64,000 bases of DNA, from assembly GCA_015832175.1 (NCBI GenBank), contig WJXW01000011.1:1488001-1552000 (forward strand), in the 5' to 3' direction. Below, one piece after another: positions 1-11,193 of this stretch (position 1 is its first letter; every line of letters starts with the position of its first letter). Below the pieces are notes generated by a model. It worked only from the letters and a program-made list of their open reading frames with translations. It made no database searches and had not been told where the DNA came from. Position numbers and translations under genes: made by a program. Source of the DNA: Paraphaeosphaeria minitans. Lineage: Eukaryota > Ascomycota > Dothideomycetes > Pleosporales > Didymosphaeriaceae.

Positions 1-173
1 CAGCAGTAGTGCAGCGCTGATAACACTGTGGTCTCAACTATGAGCAAGCCCAGTGAGAGGAGACCCAGATGCAAAAATAGGAATAACCTTGAAGCCTCCT
101 TAGAGGCGTTCTAGCGGTTAAACTAGAAAGAACAGATACTACACTTGATCTAAGCCAAAAGGCAAAGAGAGCT
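1..173 (-). ncRNA. U2: U2 spliceosomal snRNA (3' end at or beyond window edge)
   Basis: The minus strand from about 173 downward reads like the conserved 5' part of U2 snRNA: the CTTTTGGCTTAGATCAAGTG block followed by GTAGTATCTGTTCTTT. The hexamer GTAGTA (plus 137-142) pairs with the intron branch site. A U-rich Sm-like site (TATTTTTGC on the minus strand, plus about 71-80) follows stem IIa/IIb-like sequence, then a 3' stem-loop rich in GGGTCTCC/GAGACC. The 5' end is set by comparison with U2 and by a TATA box 35 bp upstream. U2 acts in the U2 snRNP, which selects the branch adenosine. Many introns in this window carry CTAAC or CTAAT, matching that pairing. The exact 3' end may lie just outside the window. 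Confidence 0.92.
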
Positions 174-693
174 AGAGAAGAGAAGAGAGGGACGGAGGGT
201 GCGTCTGTTATATAGGTTTTTTCGCCGAGCCGCTAGCCAGCTGCTAGCGCATCACGTGAACGCACAGCCAGTCAGTGCCTCGTCGGCTCGAAGGGGCTTA
301 GCGCATTGATTACACCGCAGTCGGGTGGGTGACCACGGAGAGTCGCGTGGATGGACAGGTACTGTAGATATCTATGCCAGCTCAATCTGAGAGATACAAC
401 ACACCACCGAACACTGGACGGCAAACACCAGACCTCGCTACCGTACGGGCTCGGGCAGCTCCACCGAGTCGTCCGTTGCGAGGCTCAATTTCCAAATGCG
501 CGTCGCGTGCCGAAGTGCCTGGGCCGCCGCGCTCCCTTCCTTCGACACTGAAGAACCCGCCGCCCTCTTCACCAAGCGCGCCGTTGACTAGGTATTACCC
601 ATCCCACACGACCAAGGCTGAAGATGAACGTCTTCAAATTGATTACTAGGTATCCTGTCTACAATGGATTCAAGCAGAGTGTTTGCACCTCGC
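174..693. other. Intergenic: U2 promoter and 3' flank of the permease gene
   Basis: Apart from the TATA box nothing functional is recognisable. Short overlapping frames occur on both strands but lack homology features and look like chance frames in GC-rich DNA. Confidence 0.5.
208..214 (-). promoter_or_regulatory. TATA box of the U2 snRNA gene
   Basis: The minus strand reads TATATAA here, about 35 bp upstream of the inferred U2 5' end. This is the expected spacing for a Pol II snRNA promoter. No other TATA-like run lies close by. Confidence 0.6.
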
Positions 694-2497
694 TCAAACC
701 TTATCTTCTTTGCCGTGGGCCGAGTAACTGCTCGACTCCACCTCTTCTCCCTCGACCACCCCTGCCATCGTCGCGACGCTCTCGTGGTCAAAGAAGCCCT
801 CATTAGCAGCCATATCCTCAAAACGAAGCTCCCTCTCCTCGCCCTCGGGCAGGATCCGCGGCGGCCAGATCGCGCACAGCACAAAGTACACCAATCCGCC
901 CATGAGAAGCGATAGGACAAAGCCTAGCTTGTACATGTTTTTGCTGGCAGTCGCAACGGAGTCTGGGTCCAGCGACCCAGCGACACCATGCACAGTGAAA
1001 GCAACACCGGCAACCCAGGCTGCGAGCATGCGCAGATTCCATCCTTTGTAGTAGCTGTACGGGGCTTTGGGTGAATAGACATATAGAGAAGGCACGTGGA
1101 AGTTGCCTCGCCTCACATACCAATAATCCACAATCATGCAGGCGCAAATCGGCATCAGGAAGACGGTGTACGAGCCCAAGAAGGTGAGGAAAGAGGCCGC
1201 GTTGGCGATGATCTTCCACGGAACGAGCAGCGGCGCGAGCACCGCGCAGAGAATCTGGCCGCGGACGATGGTGAGCCATCGAGGCAACAGCCCCGTTAGG
1301 TCGGCCCCGACAGGGAGCGAATTGCTTCCCGCGTTCGTGATCAAGATGGCCAACATCATGCCGAACGATGCGAACACCATGCCAGCTCGGGCTCCGTGGT
1401 TCCAGTACTTGTCAAGAATCGCGTCGTAGAGATCCCACACGTTCCAGTAGCTTTCGCCAAGCACGTTCGTAGCGGCGGAGGTGGTTGCGGTTCCGAGAAA
1501 CATGACCAGGACTTTGCTGATCAGGATGCCCACGCCCTGGCTCCAGGTGACGTCTTTGTAAGAGTGGCCGTACCGAGCAATGTCGGGTTGGTTGATGAGG
1601 ACTGGCGCGAGTGCGCCCATAACCGAGTTGATGGCCTGGATCATGGGCCAAACAAGAGCGGAACCGGAGAGACGAGCTTGTTTGGTCGTGTAATGGAAAT
1701 TTCCCAGCGTCCCTCCGTTAGCGCTGATCGCCCATCCGAGCACACCGAAGAGAGCAATGGTGGTGTAAACGGCTTTGACGACGAACAGGTGACGAAGCAC
1801 TTTGGGGTGGATGAACATGACGGGCATTTGCACCTATAGAAGTTAGCGGCATGTCTGCAGGATAGTTGTTGTGCACTTGCCATCCAAAAAAGAAAGAAAC
1901 TGAGCAAGTCTCGAGATGTAATTCCGGCGCTAGCTGGAAGATGGTTCGGAATGTTGTTGTAGCCATTGCCGAAGATGCCGCGCATGAAGACCGAAGTGAT
2001 ACGTCCGCCGTAGTAGGTTTGCGTAGCAAAGTATATGATGGCGACTATAGCACGGACCAGGATGTAAAGGCTGGCACCACGGACGCCTGCCGCTGCACGA
2101 ACGTATATAGGGAATCCAATGAAGTACTTGATGGCGCCACGACTGTTCAACACCACCAGGACGGTCAAGATGGCGCTCCCGATGACTGCGGCAATCATGC
2201 CATGCCACCATGCGAGTCCAATAGAGATCAAGGTAGCTCCCAGGTTGTAACTACTTGGGTTGAAAGTCAACGTAAGATAGTACGCAAAGTAATGCTGCCA
2301 TCTCCATCTTCTGTCCTCTGATCTGAATTAGTCGTTCTCGAACGCGTTTACGAGGCGACGATGCACTCACCTGGAGGGCTTGGAAGCAAGTCTTCATTAT
2401 ATCGCATAGCTCCATCTGCTCTCACGATGCTTGAATCATTGCGAAGCACTTCAGGGGAGCCTACAGCGTTGCGAGCTTTTCGTAGGAATCCTGGCAT
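694..2497 (-). CDS. NCS1-family nucleobase/allantoin-type permease
   Basis: Three exons give 567 residues: 2497-2371, 2317-1881 and 1833-694. Both junctions keep frame. The protein is a nucleobase:cation symporter-1 (Fur/Dal4-like), a plasma-membrane importer of uracil, allantoin, cytosine or related heterocycles by proton symport. The N-terminus has the family's NEDLLPSPPE-RRW-WQHYFAYY pattern, the first membrane segment starts TFNPSSYNLGA, and the middle carries the FFLFW-VQMPVMFIHP-LRHLF-VKA block. About 12 hydrophobic segments follow, with a charged tail after about residue 520. The second intron (1880-1834) starts with GC rather than GT; only that donor joins W-M to V-Q-M in frame. The first intron uses the second of two nearby AGs. 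It is divergent from a DHA2 transporter, 530 bp apart. Exact substrate is not readable from sequence. Confidence 0.92.
1834..1880 (-). other. GC-AG intron in the NCS1 permease gene
   Basis: 47-nt intron with donor GCAAGT and acceptor TATAG, and a GCTAAC branch-like site 8-13 nt before the acceptor. A GT donor two codons away (GTGCAC) would shift the frame and break the conserved FW-VQMP block. Confidence 0.8.
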
Positions 2498-3027
2498 CGT
2501 GTCGATGCGGCGTGTCGCTCAATTCGCGGTGGAGATGCCCAATGAAGGTCTCTCCACGACCAGAGGGACATATATGCGCAACGGCAAGCATCTTGATAAC
2601 ATCTTCTGGCATGGCGTTCTCCATAGAGATGATTGTCGTAGGGCTTATCAGGTGTTAGCGTCGGAGCTCCGAAGGGTCCAGTGACTTCGCGCAAGGGTGC
2701 GACGATACCGTCGCGCTTGCCATCCCCAGCCTTCTCTCTAGTACTTTTGCTCTATTCCGTGTATAGGACCTCCGATTATCACCACACTGCTAGCGATGTC
2801 GCATCGTGGGTTGGGGCAGCCTTCGGGCATTCTCCAACGTCGCGGAGCGCGGCCGCGGGGGATTTCCGAAGAACCCGAAAGTGCTGGGGACCAGCGGGGC
2901 AAACTATCTAGTCGATCACCGCAGAAGTTGCGGCGAAGGTTTTTTCTCAGCTTAATACAAGGCATTGTTTCTGGTTGCAGTAGACAAGACATTGCGTTTC
3001 CTTTGGCCTGGTGCCCTCCCTCCGGCC
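2498..3027. promoter_or_regulatory. Shared divergent promoter, NCS1 permease / DHA2 transporter
   Basis: A 530-bp gap between two genes transcribed away from each other. Two TTATCA motifs (2645-2650 and 2776-2781) read TGATAA on the minus strand, which fits the HGATAR site of AreA/NIT2-type GATA factors in nitrogen control. Two such sites in 530 bp could occur by chance, so the regulatory reading is tentative. Confidence 0.35.
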
Positions 3028-4803
3028 ATGAAAGATCGACAGAAAGCGGCCGAAGCTGCGGTCTTCGACCAGACCGACCTGCTCCCGAAAAAAGAGCTTT
3101 TGATCGTTTTTAGCGCCTTAGCAGTCTCGCTGTTTATCTGTTTCGTCGACCAAAATGGAATTGGTGTGGCGCTCCCTACGATAGGCCGAGAACTGAATGC
3201 TGAGGCCACGGTCAGCTGGGCTGGAACGAGCGCGTTGATTGCGAACACCGTTTTCCAGGTGTTGTACGGTCGCATGTCGGACTTGTTCGGTGAGTTCGGT
3301 CAAATCCGAATGGATGCACACTATCTAACTTCAGACTTCAGGGAGGAAAGCTGTATTCATGTCAGCTCTAGCACTCTTGACCATCAGTGACTTGCTTTGC
3401 GGACTATCACGAAATGCCACAATGCTTTATGTTTTCCGGGGCATGGCTGGTGTTGCAAATGGTGGCATCACGTCACTCGCAATGATGATTGTCTCTGACA
3501 TCGTGACGTTGAAAGAGCGAGGGAAATACCAGGGTATTCTAGGATCTTGCGTTGGACTCGGAAACATGGTCGGTCCATTTGCTGCCGCAGCGTTCGTACA
3601 GCATTCTACATGGAGAGGCCTTTTCTGGGTGATCAGTCCTCTTGCCGCAGTTTGTTGTGCTGTCTGCTACTTCACTCTGCCTGTGCCCAAAGCCACTTCA
3701 AAACCAGACTACCGGGCTCTTTGCATAAAGATCGACTACTGGGGCATTCTCGCGGGATCTGCGGCGATCATCTTGATACTCATCCCAGTTTCAGGAGGTG
3801 GGAGCTACTTTCCTTGGCACTCCGCAATGGTAATTTCGATGCTGGTCATCGGCGGTTGTTGCATGCTGGCTTTTCTCTTTATTGAGTATCGGGTGGCCTT
3901 GCTTCCCATGATGCCATGTGAGTCTACACGTCGCTGTGACGGCGAGTCAAGCTAACACAATTAGTGTCCTTGTTTACATCCGCACCGATCTGCGTGATGC
4001 TCTTACAAAACTTCCTATTCGGTATCGTGTATTATTCACAGCTATACTACCTCCCTTTGTTCTTCCAAAACGCACGTGGGATGCCTCCGATTCTCTCCGC
4101 CGCTCTGGTACTGCCAATCCCTTGCGCGCAGATGATAGCCTCCATTCTCTCAGGCCAATATATATCGCGCCGAGAACGTTATGGAGAGGTGATCTGGTCC
4201 GGATTCTTTCTCTGGACCCTTGGAAATGGCTTGACTTGCATGTTCGACCTGAATACGTCTATCGCAGCTATTGTGATTATCCTGGCACTGCAAGGTGTAG
4301 GCGTTGGGTTTGTCTTCCAACCTACACTCGTCGCTTTGCAGGCGCACTGCACCAAGGCCCAACGCGCAGTCGTCATCTCGAACCGCAATTTTCTACGCAG
4401 CCTTGGAGGAGCTGTGGGTCTCGCCGTATCTGCCGCAGTACTGCAAAATTCGCTTAAGAAAGCTTTGCCATCGGACTTTGCATCGCTTGCGCTCTCTACG
4501 TATTCCACACCGGATTTCAAAGCACTCGGGGCGTCGCCTGCCCAGAAGCACGAGATTTTACTAGCTTATGCGCACGCAAGCAGGACGGTTTTCATTATGA
4601 ACGTACCTTTCATCGGACTCTGCCTGCTTGGATGCCTGTTGATCAAGGATCGAGGGTTGCAGCGCCCGCATGAAATACAGCAGCCCTTGAAATCAAATTA
4701 TTGTTCCGAGGATCGAGAGGTGAACGAAAGTCAAGAAAAGAAGGGCGTAGTCACAGGTGGAGCTACAGAAGAAACGTCAAATCCTGGCACAACAACTACA
4801 TGA
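3028..4803 (+). CDS. MFS transporter, DHA2 (14-TM drug:H+ antiporter) family
   Basis: Exons 3028-3289, 3342-3917 and 3965-4803 give 558 residues. Introns are 52 and 47 nt, both GT-AG and in phase. The protein starts with a short cytosolic segment, then a first helix containing FVDQNGIGVALPTIGREL, typical of fungal DHA2 proteins. Motif A follows across the first splice (YGRMSDLFGRKAVF), and the antiporter motif C is visible as GLGNMVGPFAAAAF. A long helical C-terminal half ends in a polar tail with KKGVVTGGATEE. Family members export toxic compounds or secondary metabolites across the plasma membrane. Its divergence from the permease suggests co-control. Substrate is unknown. Confidence 0.9.
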
Positions 4804-5103
4804 GTATCAAATTGACCTCAGGTCGTCGTTTCGCATTCGTGCTGCATTTGCATGTGCATATACTTTTTTTGTCGCTGCATATCCTAGGTGTCTCATAGAA
4901 AAGGCGCTGGTGGTAACGTAGGATATTGCTCGTTCCTCACGTTTAGGTAGGCAACCACGAGCCTTAGTCAGCGTGTTTCTACATATACCTCGTAGTATCA
5001 TCCCCCCTCGATCATCCATGCCTTCGTTGACCCACTGACTTTACATCAAACAAGCGGACCTATGAAGATCTAGTTTTCAGCACATGACGGGTATACTAAC
5101 GCA
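4804..5103. other. Intergenic, 300 bp
   Basis: The 3' flank of the DHA2 gene and the 5' flank of the F-box gene. Nothing recognisable beyond AT-rich runs. Confidence 0.4.
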
Positions 5104-6623
5104 ATGCTTTGTTCGATTGAAACCTCTCCACCGGAGGTGATCGAGCAAGTGGTACAACACCTGTCTCTGCAAGACATCCAAAATCTGCGACTTGGGAGCC
5201 GCCAGCTCGCTGCCCTAGCTACGCAACACACATTCAAACTCTACTTCGTGAACAAAACTGTGCGCATTGCAAAGGCCGACCTGGACGGCTTTGTCAAATT
5301 GTCGAAACCAGGCGGACTTGGCTGCTTGGTCGAAACCCTTACCTTGACTGGAGTAGCTATTGACATAACTCTACTGCAAAGAATTTTGAAAGCGGGTGCA
5401 AAATGGGTGACGGAATCGGATGGTCCGATGTCTTCGTCAACTCAGCACAAATGTACTCGACAAGAGCTTGCCAAAATCAAGGAGGATATCCTCAATTTGG
5501 AAACGCGTATAGAAGAATCCGTTGTTCTTAAGGAGACCGGAGTATACACTTGCGTGCTCGGAAAGGCGCTCCGCAATGTAGCAGCGCATGGAAAGTTACG
5601 GAAACTTCAAACCCTTAAGCTGGATGTGGTTGTGCTTCGTGAAAATGCTGTAACGGAGGCGTCTCCGCTAAATGGTGGCGACTGGAAGATCATCTGGGTC
5701 AGTACCGCCATGCGTGAGAACATTACGGCATGAAAGTGCAAAAATGATAACCGTCCTACATATAAGTTGGTTCTGGGCTAATTTCTTGACAGGAAGCTGC
5801 CAGCGATTGCTTTGACATAGCGATGACGTCGCTTGCAGGCAGCAAAGTCCGTGTTGGCAAGCTAGACGCATTCAAGACCAGTTTCAGATGCAGCCTTGGA
5901 TTAGACAAGCTCAAAGACATCGAGACAGCTGAGTGTGGTCTGGCTGAATCTCTCCACAACTCGACGTCCTTGTCTTTGAGTGTGTCGGACCGGGTTCTAA
6001 GTGCATCCGAGCTTGAAGGAACGGCAGAAGAGTTGCGAGCCCTGCGAATGCAACAGACCGGCTTCGAAGGACTAGGACGACTGACTCGGCTCACTCAGAA
6101 GCTAGAGGCATTGCATCTCCATTGGTTCAATACCTTCCAACAACGAGGTAATTCAGAGGAACTAAATGAAATCTTTAATTCCAGGGGCCGGAGTTTTGGG
6201 ACGTTCGCAGAAACTGCATACCTACCATGGTTGAATACGTCTGCCCTTCGAGGCGTCTATGTCACTGAAGAGACGCTACTCACCGTTTTGCGCAGCGCAC
6301 CGATCAAGGACTTCTCCATGGAAGAAACAAAAATGCGGGATGGTACCTTTCGTCCGATCTTCGATCACTGCACAAGCAGCGAAGCGAGCATGCAGAGGTT
6401 GTTCTTTGACGATCTTTGGGAACGCAAGATTGTCATGTTTGAGGACGAGGGCAAGTTGAAGTTTCCATATTCGCAGCGTTGGAGTGGTGGCCCGACGCTG
6501 GAGCGCACGGGTGGGGAAGTCGGGAAACCAATTCGGTACGGAAACCCTAACGGTTATGTCTTAGGTTCTCCGCAGGCGTACATGTGGAGAGAAAAGAGAC
6601 GACAAGACTATGGTCCACCTTGA
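5104..6623 (+). CDS. F-box-like protein of unknown target
   Basis: Exons 5104-5697 and 5793-6623 give 474 residues, joined by a 95-nt intron (GTCAGT...GACAG). The N-terminus, about residues 8-50, is an F-box: TSPPEVIEQVVQHLSLQDIQNLRLGSRQLAALAT, followed by a phenylalanine-tyrosine stretch typical of this fungal group. The rest is a leucine-rich helical/strand region of the kind seen in lineage-expanded ascomycete F-box proteins. The join is supported because the second exon continues EAASDCFDIAMTSLAGSKVRVGKLDAF, a segment that follows W-K-I-I-W in related proteins. Such proteins recruit substrates to SCF ubiquitin ligases via Skp1. The substrate cannot be inferred. It sits between the DHA2 transporter and a Zn2Cys6 regulator but need not belong to that pathway. 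Confidence 0.78.
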
Positions 6624-6791
6624 TCCATGTTCAGGTACCTTTGGCTGCGCCTCACATTCTTCGGCATGCTACCCATCAACAAAATGTAAGTCTCTTTATC
6701 GGCGTCTTGATGCAACTTGGTATGACTTTAGGGCGCTTGAGATTTCAATCCCTTTCTGTTACGATGCACCCAAACCTCCCATCACTTGAAG

Positions 6792-8898
6792 CTATGTAAT
6801 CCATCCAGTGAGCTCTCTAGCCATATCAAGAGCGCCAGGGTCCGCAAGATCCAAATGATCGAACAAGGAGAAGTCTGCTTGCGGTTGAGCCGCCGAGTAA
6901 CCGCCTCCCATTTTGACTTCAGCGTGCTCAGACGCACCTTGCAAAGCAGCCATGGTAGCTTCCACCAACACGTCAAAAGTATCTCTAAACCGTCGAATCC
7001 ATGGTGCGCGCTCACCCATGATGGATAACACGCAGCTAGCAGCACGGATGTCGTTGCTTATGCCAATCGACCACAGCTTGTCCTTTCCTCGCCAAAGCAC
7101 ATATAGTAAAGTGATGCCAGAGACGAATGCTGTATGCACAGCGACGAAGCTGTGTCCGTACTCGGGTGCGTGATGGAAGCGCTTGTGGATCTGACATATC
7201 TGACCAGCAGCGATGGCAGCTTTGCGGAAAGGTTTACTGTTGGGATCAAGTATCGCGAGGAAGGGCTGCAGCAAGAGTCGGACGTTCCGGTGGTAGTGCA
7301 GCAAAACACGGTCATGCTTGCAAGCCTGCAATGTGGGAAGGACGTTGTTCCTCCAGAACTCCAGGTCATTCAGGAGGCGTTGCATTTTTGGTAGTAGCGC
7401 GATTGTTGGTCTGTTGACTCGGTAGACTTTGCGCTGTATCCGTGTTTCGAAGATGTGTAGCTGTGCGAGGAGGATAAACTGGCTCATGTTGGTAGGGGGG
7501 AGGGCTTGTTGCTCTGGAATCTCGTTTGTCAACAGCGTCTCGGGAGGAACGTTAGCCAGCCGGTCGTCATCGTCAATGCTGGAAGGAAGCGGCTGATCGA
7601 TATCAGAATCTGATAAACTGACAGGGCGACCGAGAGTCCCAGCCAGAATACTCTCAAGTGAGTAGATAGACCAGAAGAGTCGACGTCTCATTTGCGTTTC
7701 GAACGTAGGCAATCCGTTGGTTGACGCTGCACGGTGCAAACCAATGTCGGTCACTGTTCGCATTGCAAGGCCAGTCAGATGCCACAGGCCGTTGCGAGGC
7801 TCGGACCTCAGGTGGTATAGGATGAGTAAGACCGTCGCTTCAAGATGGTGGACCGAGGACGCTTCCCGCACACTTGCTACGTGCTGCATTGCAAAAACGT
7901 AGAATTGCTCAGGCGAAGTGTCCCTGTAGTCTTCGGTGAGGCGAAGATTTAAAGCACCGATCGCGTAGACCATGTACAGCACGAACAGTGTGAACCCATC
8001 TGTTTCATACGCCACCGAGGAATACTTCGGCGTACTCCAGTCTGAATTTCTCGTTGCTGGTTTTCCAAGTGTATAGCGGCATCGATGAGCTTCCCAAACA
8101 TCCGAGCGGAAAAGAAACGGAAAGCGGGGGTGTATTCGACTCAAATACGCCTTGATCAACTTCGCACCCAGTAGTTCCGAAGGTGGTTCTGCCTTATTTG
8201 ATTGGAGTTCCTGCAAGGTTATTCTTCTTGTAGAGCTACCACCCGTGAACCGCGCCTCCGTGTCATCACTGGCGACAGCAGGTACCCAAAGTGCTTTATT
8301 CCAGGCTGTGGCTTGAACCATGCGTCCTAGGTCCGTCGCTAGAGCATACCCTGAGGAGGAACCAACATAAGAGAATGTCTCTGTGTTACCGCTGCCTAGT
8401 GAGAGGATACCGACTATATCGGCTACATTGTGCTGAAGTTGTGGAGTCCGTGGTCCTGGGGTCTCAACATCCGATGTTTGTTGACCACGCCCGGTTACCA
8501 GTCGATGATCAGTAGGAGACGAGCAAGTTGCTCCTGATTCTTGGCCGTAGTCTCTTCTTGCGGGATGTTGCTGGCGTTGTAATGTTATGAGGCGTGTCTC
8601 CAGATACGCCACTTGGTTTTCAAGTGCACGTGTATACGAGCTCCGTTGTATCTCTGATTGCGGTGGCCTACTACAAGTTGAACCCGATTTGGCGCAATTT
8701 GAGCATTGTGGATATTCGTTATCACACTAGTTCGGACGGTCAAACATTGCCCAGGTGCGCCTTACAATGGGTACTTGATGGGTCTCTTACTCGTTGCTTC
8801 CTCGTCTTACACCTGTCGCAAGCCGTTCGTTGACGTTTTCGTGGATTCCCTTCGTCCAGATCCGGTGAGTGGGAAGCATATGGATGAGTATTGTTCAT
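6792..8898 (-). CDS. Zn2Cys6 transcription factor with fungal-specific middle domain
   Basis: Exons 8898-8791 and 8726-6792 give 680 residues; the 64-nt intron splits the zinc cluster, as is common in this family. Spliced residues 27-54 hold the full C-x2-C-x6-C-x6-C-x2-C-x6-C pattern, preceded by basic PRKRQRTA. A short linker and coiled segment (residues about 70-85, ALENQVAYLETRL) follow. The Fungal_trans region shows SRIHPRFPFLFR, an NGLWHLTGLAMRTVTDIGLHR block and RRRLFWSIYSLE with GRPVSLSDSDIDQPLP. I chose the methionine at 8898 because the upstream part of the open frame lacks conserved features. Nuclear DNA-binding activator or repressor; its position among transporters and hydrolases makes it a candidate local regulator. 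Confidence 0.92.
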
Positions 8899-9451
8899 CG
8901 TTTGTCGTAGATATCTTCTACAGATCGGCACTTTGTACGATGGCCAGGACGTAAAGTGGATGCAGCGAGCAATCAAGTTATCACCGCACCTTCTAAGCAT
9001 TGTTCGTACAAGCAGAGAGGTAGTGTAGGTACCGATTCATTCGCGTCTTTGGCGATAAGGACGTACAGGGATCTGCACCCCAACGAAGACAAGGGGCGAC
9101 GCTAGGTAGGACGGTACCTACCTACGGTACCTAGCTTATCGCACTACAACAAGGCCACCTGTGCAATCTGGGGATAAGTTCTCGGGCGACACTTCAGGAT
9201 ATTAGACGGTAGTGACTACTTACAACAAGTAATACGCATGGCTGTAGGCCGCTTTTACACTGTCTGACTACCGTAACGTATAGGTACAAGGACAAATTAC
9301 CCTAGGAGCCTAACAAACCCTCTAACAGGCCCGCGTCAAACTCGAAGGTAGATACGAAGTCATTAACAACTACTTTATTGTCACTCAAACGCAGTAAGAG
9401 AATTTAGCACTGATATAGAAGTACCTCTATATAAAATGCTTTCTACCGCGT
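8899..9451. other. Intergenic with TACC/GGTA tracts
   Basis: The 5' flank of the regulator and 3' flank of the deacetylase-family gene. Around 9105-9135 lies a cluster of GGTACCTA/TACCTACC words that recurs at many intergenic positions in the window. Confidence 0.4.
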
Positions 9452-10639
9452 CTACTGCCCTCCAGCCTTCGAGCCGGGGCGGTAAGGAAATTTCGAGCGG
9501 TAATGTTTCGCAATGTCTCTTCGTGTCGCGACCCAAACGCCTTCTTTTTCTGATATGTATTTCATGAACTTCCGAAGGCTTTCTGAACGCCCAGGCTTGC
9601 CAGCAATTCGAGAATGAAGAGGTATCGTCATCATCTTGCCCCCTTCCCGGTAAAGACAATCAAATGTGTCCTTTAAATACTCATAGTAAGTATTTCCAGC
9701 ACTGCTGACGAAACCTGGAAGCATGTGAAACTTTCCATCATTGCCTTCGCACTATTAGCTATCTTAACAGCAGGCTCTGCACAGTTCCGTTACTAACAGT
9801 CGTAGTTGTAAGGAACCATAAGCAAGCCTTCCTTCTCCTCGTCGGGCAGCTGCTTCTCCCATGGAAGGTCAATCCAGTACGGCGAATCTTCGTTATACAC
9901 CTCCGAACTGTAAAGCAATTTATGGCCCATCTCCTTCCACATGATGGGCAGCAGATTCGCCGTATTCGGCGTACCACGCCCGAAGTACGCGCCCACTAAA
10001 TTGCATGTTAGCATGTAGCATCATTTGTTGAGGAACAACATTACCCGGGAATTCCCCTAAGTCAGGTCAGCAAATGGTACTATTGAAGGGACAACCGAAA
10101 TTACCCGTTGCTGCCTCTAACGCTTGGCAGGTCTTCTTGATGTACGCCTTGTCTTCTTCCAAAGGATAGTTCCATATGTCGAGCCATCTGTACCCGTGTG
10201 CGCCTATCTCATGACCATCTCTTACACATGCTTTGGCAAAGGTAGGATTGATTTCCATCGCCACAGCAATCGCCCAGAGAGTCATGTTCCATCCAAATTC
10301 TTTCATCAGACGGTTTATGCGCCACGCACCACAACGGCTACCGTACTCAAAATCTTGCTCGCCATTCAAGTGGCGGTATTCTCTACCGCCACCCGATGGC
10401 CCCTTCTCCCAGAGATACTCCTCACTAGTCTTGTCCCCGTCGAGAGGATTTCGCTCCCCGCCCTCTTCATAGTTGAGAACAAAGGACACAGCAATGCGCG
10501 CACTGTCTGGCCATTCTATTGACTGACCATACTCTCCAAGTCCTGATGCACCATTAGCCAAGTTGGGCCAAGCTATCCCATCCTAGAATTTACCTTCAAA
10601 GTCACGGGGCAGCTGCAAAGACTCTTCAACGTGGACCAT
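9452..10639 (-). CDS. PuuE-type polysaccharide-deacetylase-family hydrolase (allantoinase-like)
   Basis: Five exons (10639-10594, 10542-10105, 10056-10045, 9995-9798, 9744-9452) give 328 residues, with introns of 51, 48, 49 and 53 nt, all in phase. The N-terminal IAVSFVLNYEEGGE motif, EYGSRCGAWRI and DGHEIGAHGYRWLD are the signature blocks of the NodB-fold subgroup containing bacterial PuuE allantoinase. Fungal members are often labelled chitin deacetylase. Later blocks are GRGTPNTANLLP, YNDYDC-like and KFHMLPGFVSSAGNTYYEYL. No signal peptide is seen, which favours a cytosolic amide/ureide hydrolase over cell-wall chitin work. It includes a 12-nt microexon without which the GEFPVGAYFGRG segment breaks. 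It is divergent from an amidase. Substrate is inferred, not shown. Confidence 0.85.
10045..10056 (-). other. 12-nt microexon of the PuuE-like gene
   Basis: Flanked by CTTAG acceptor (plus 10057-10061) and GTAATG donor (10039-10044). It contributes the end of a glycine codon, then E-F-P and the first base of valine. Omitting it keeps the frame but deletes four residues from a conserved loop before GAYFGRG. Confidence 0.7.
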
Positions 10640-11193
10640 GATGATGGATCCTTAGAGGTTGGAGAAGCGTCGGAAGGCTTGAGGCACGATTTGGGCCGAG
10701 CGTGGGAAGCGCGACGGGATTACTTTGGCTGCATCTTATACGCCATACGTAACCGCATTTTGATCTGGATTCTCATCGCGCAGTCCACATACGGTAGACC
10801 TTGCCTATCGTCTCTGTAATGGAGTGCAGTGACCAAGCACGATTAAGGAATGCCTTATTGGGTTGTCGGGCAGTGGAAGTCTACATCCGACAGCCCCACC
10901 TACCTACACCCTGGAACTACTTCTTATCGCCTACATACCTACCTATCGCTCCGTCGGACGTCCCGAAAGGGCTCTCGACAATGACTATCCCAGAGCCTCC
11001 GAAAACCGCAAGGGAACGATTTGATACGAAGGTGGAACACTGGGGCTACCGTCGGTGAAGGGCGGCTATTGCGATGCGCGCAAGGGCGGCAGTTCGGCGC
11101 GACAAATGATGCATACATACAATAGTACATCGTGTGGCTGCCACGTTTTGGTCCAGCGTTCAAGTTGAAATCGCAGTCTTGATATCAACCATC
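10640..11193. promoter_or_regulatory. Shared divergent promoter, PuuE-like gene / amidase
   Basis: A 554-bp gap between two divergently transcribed hydrolase genes. It contains the recurrent TACCTACC tracts at about 10900-10945. No clear TATA box or regulator site could be assigned. Confidence 0.3.
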
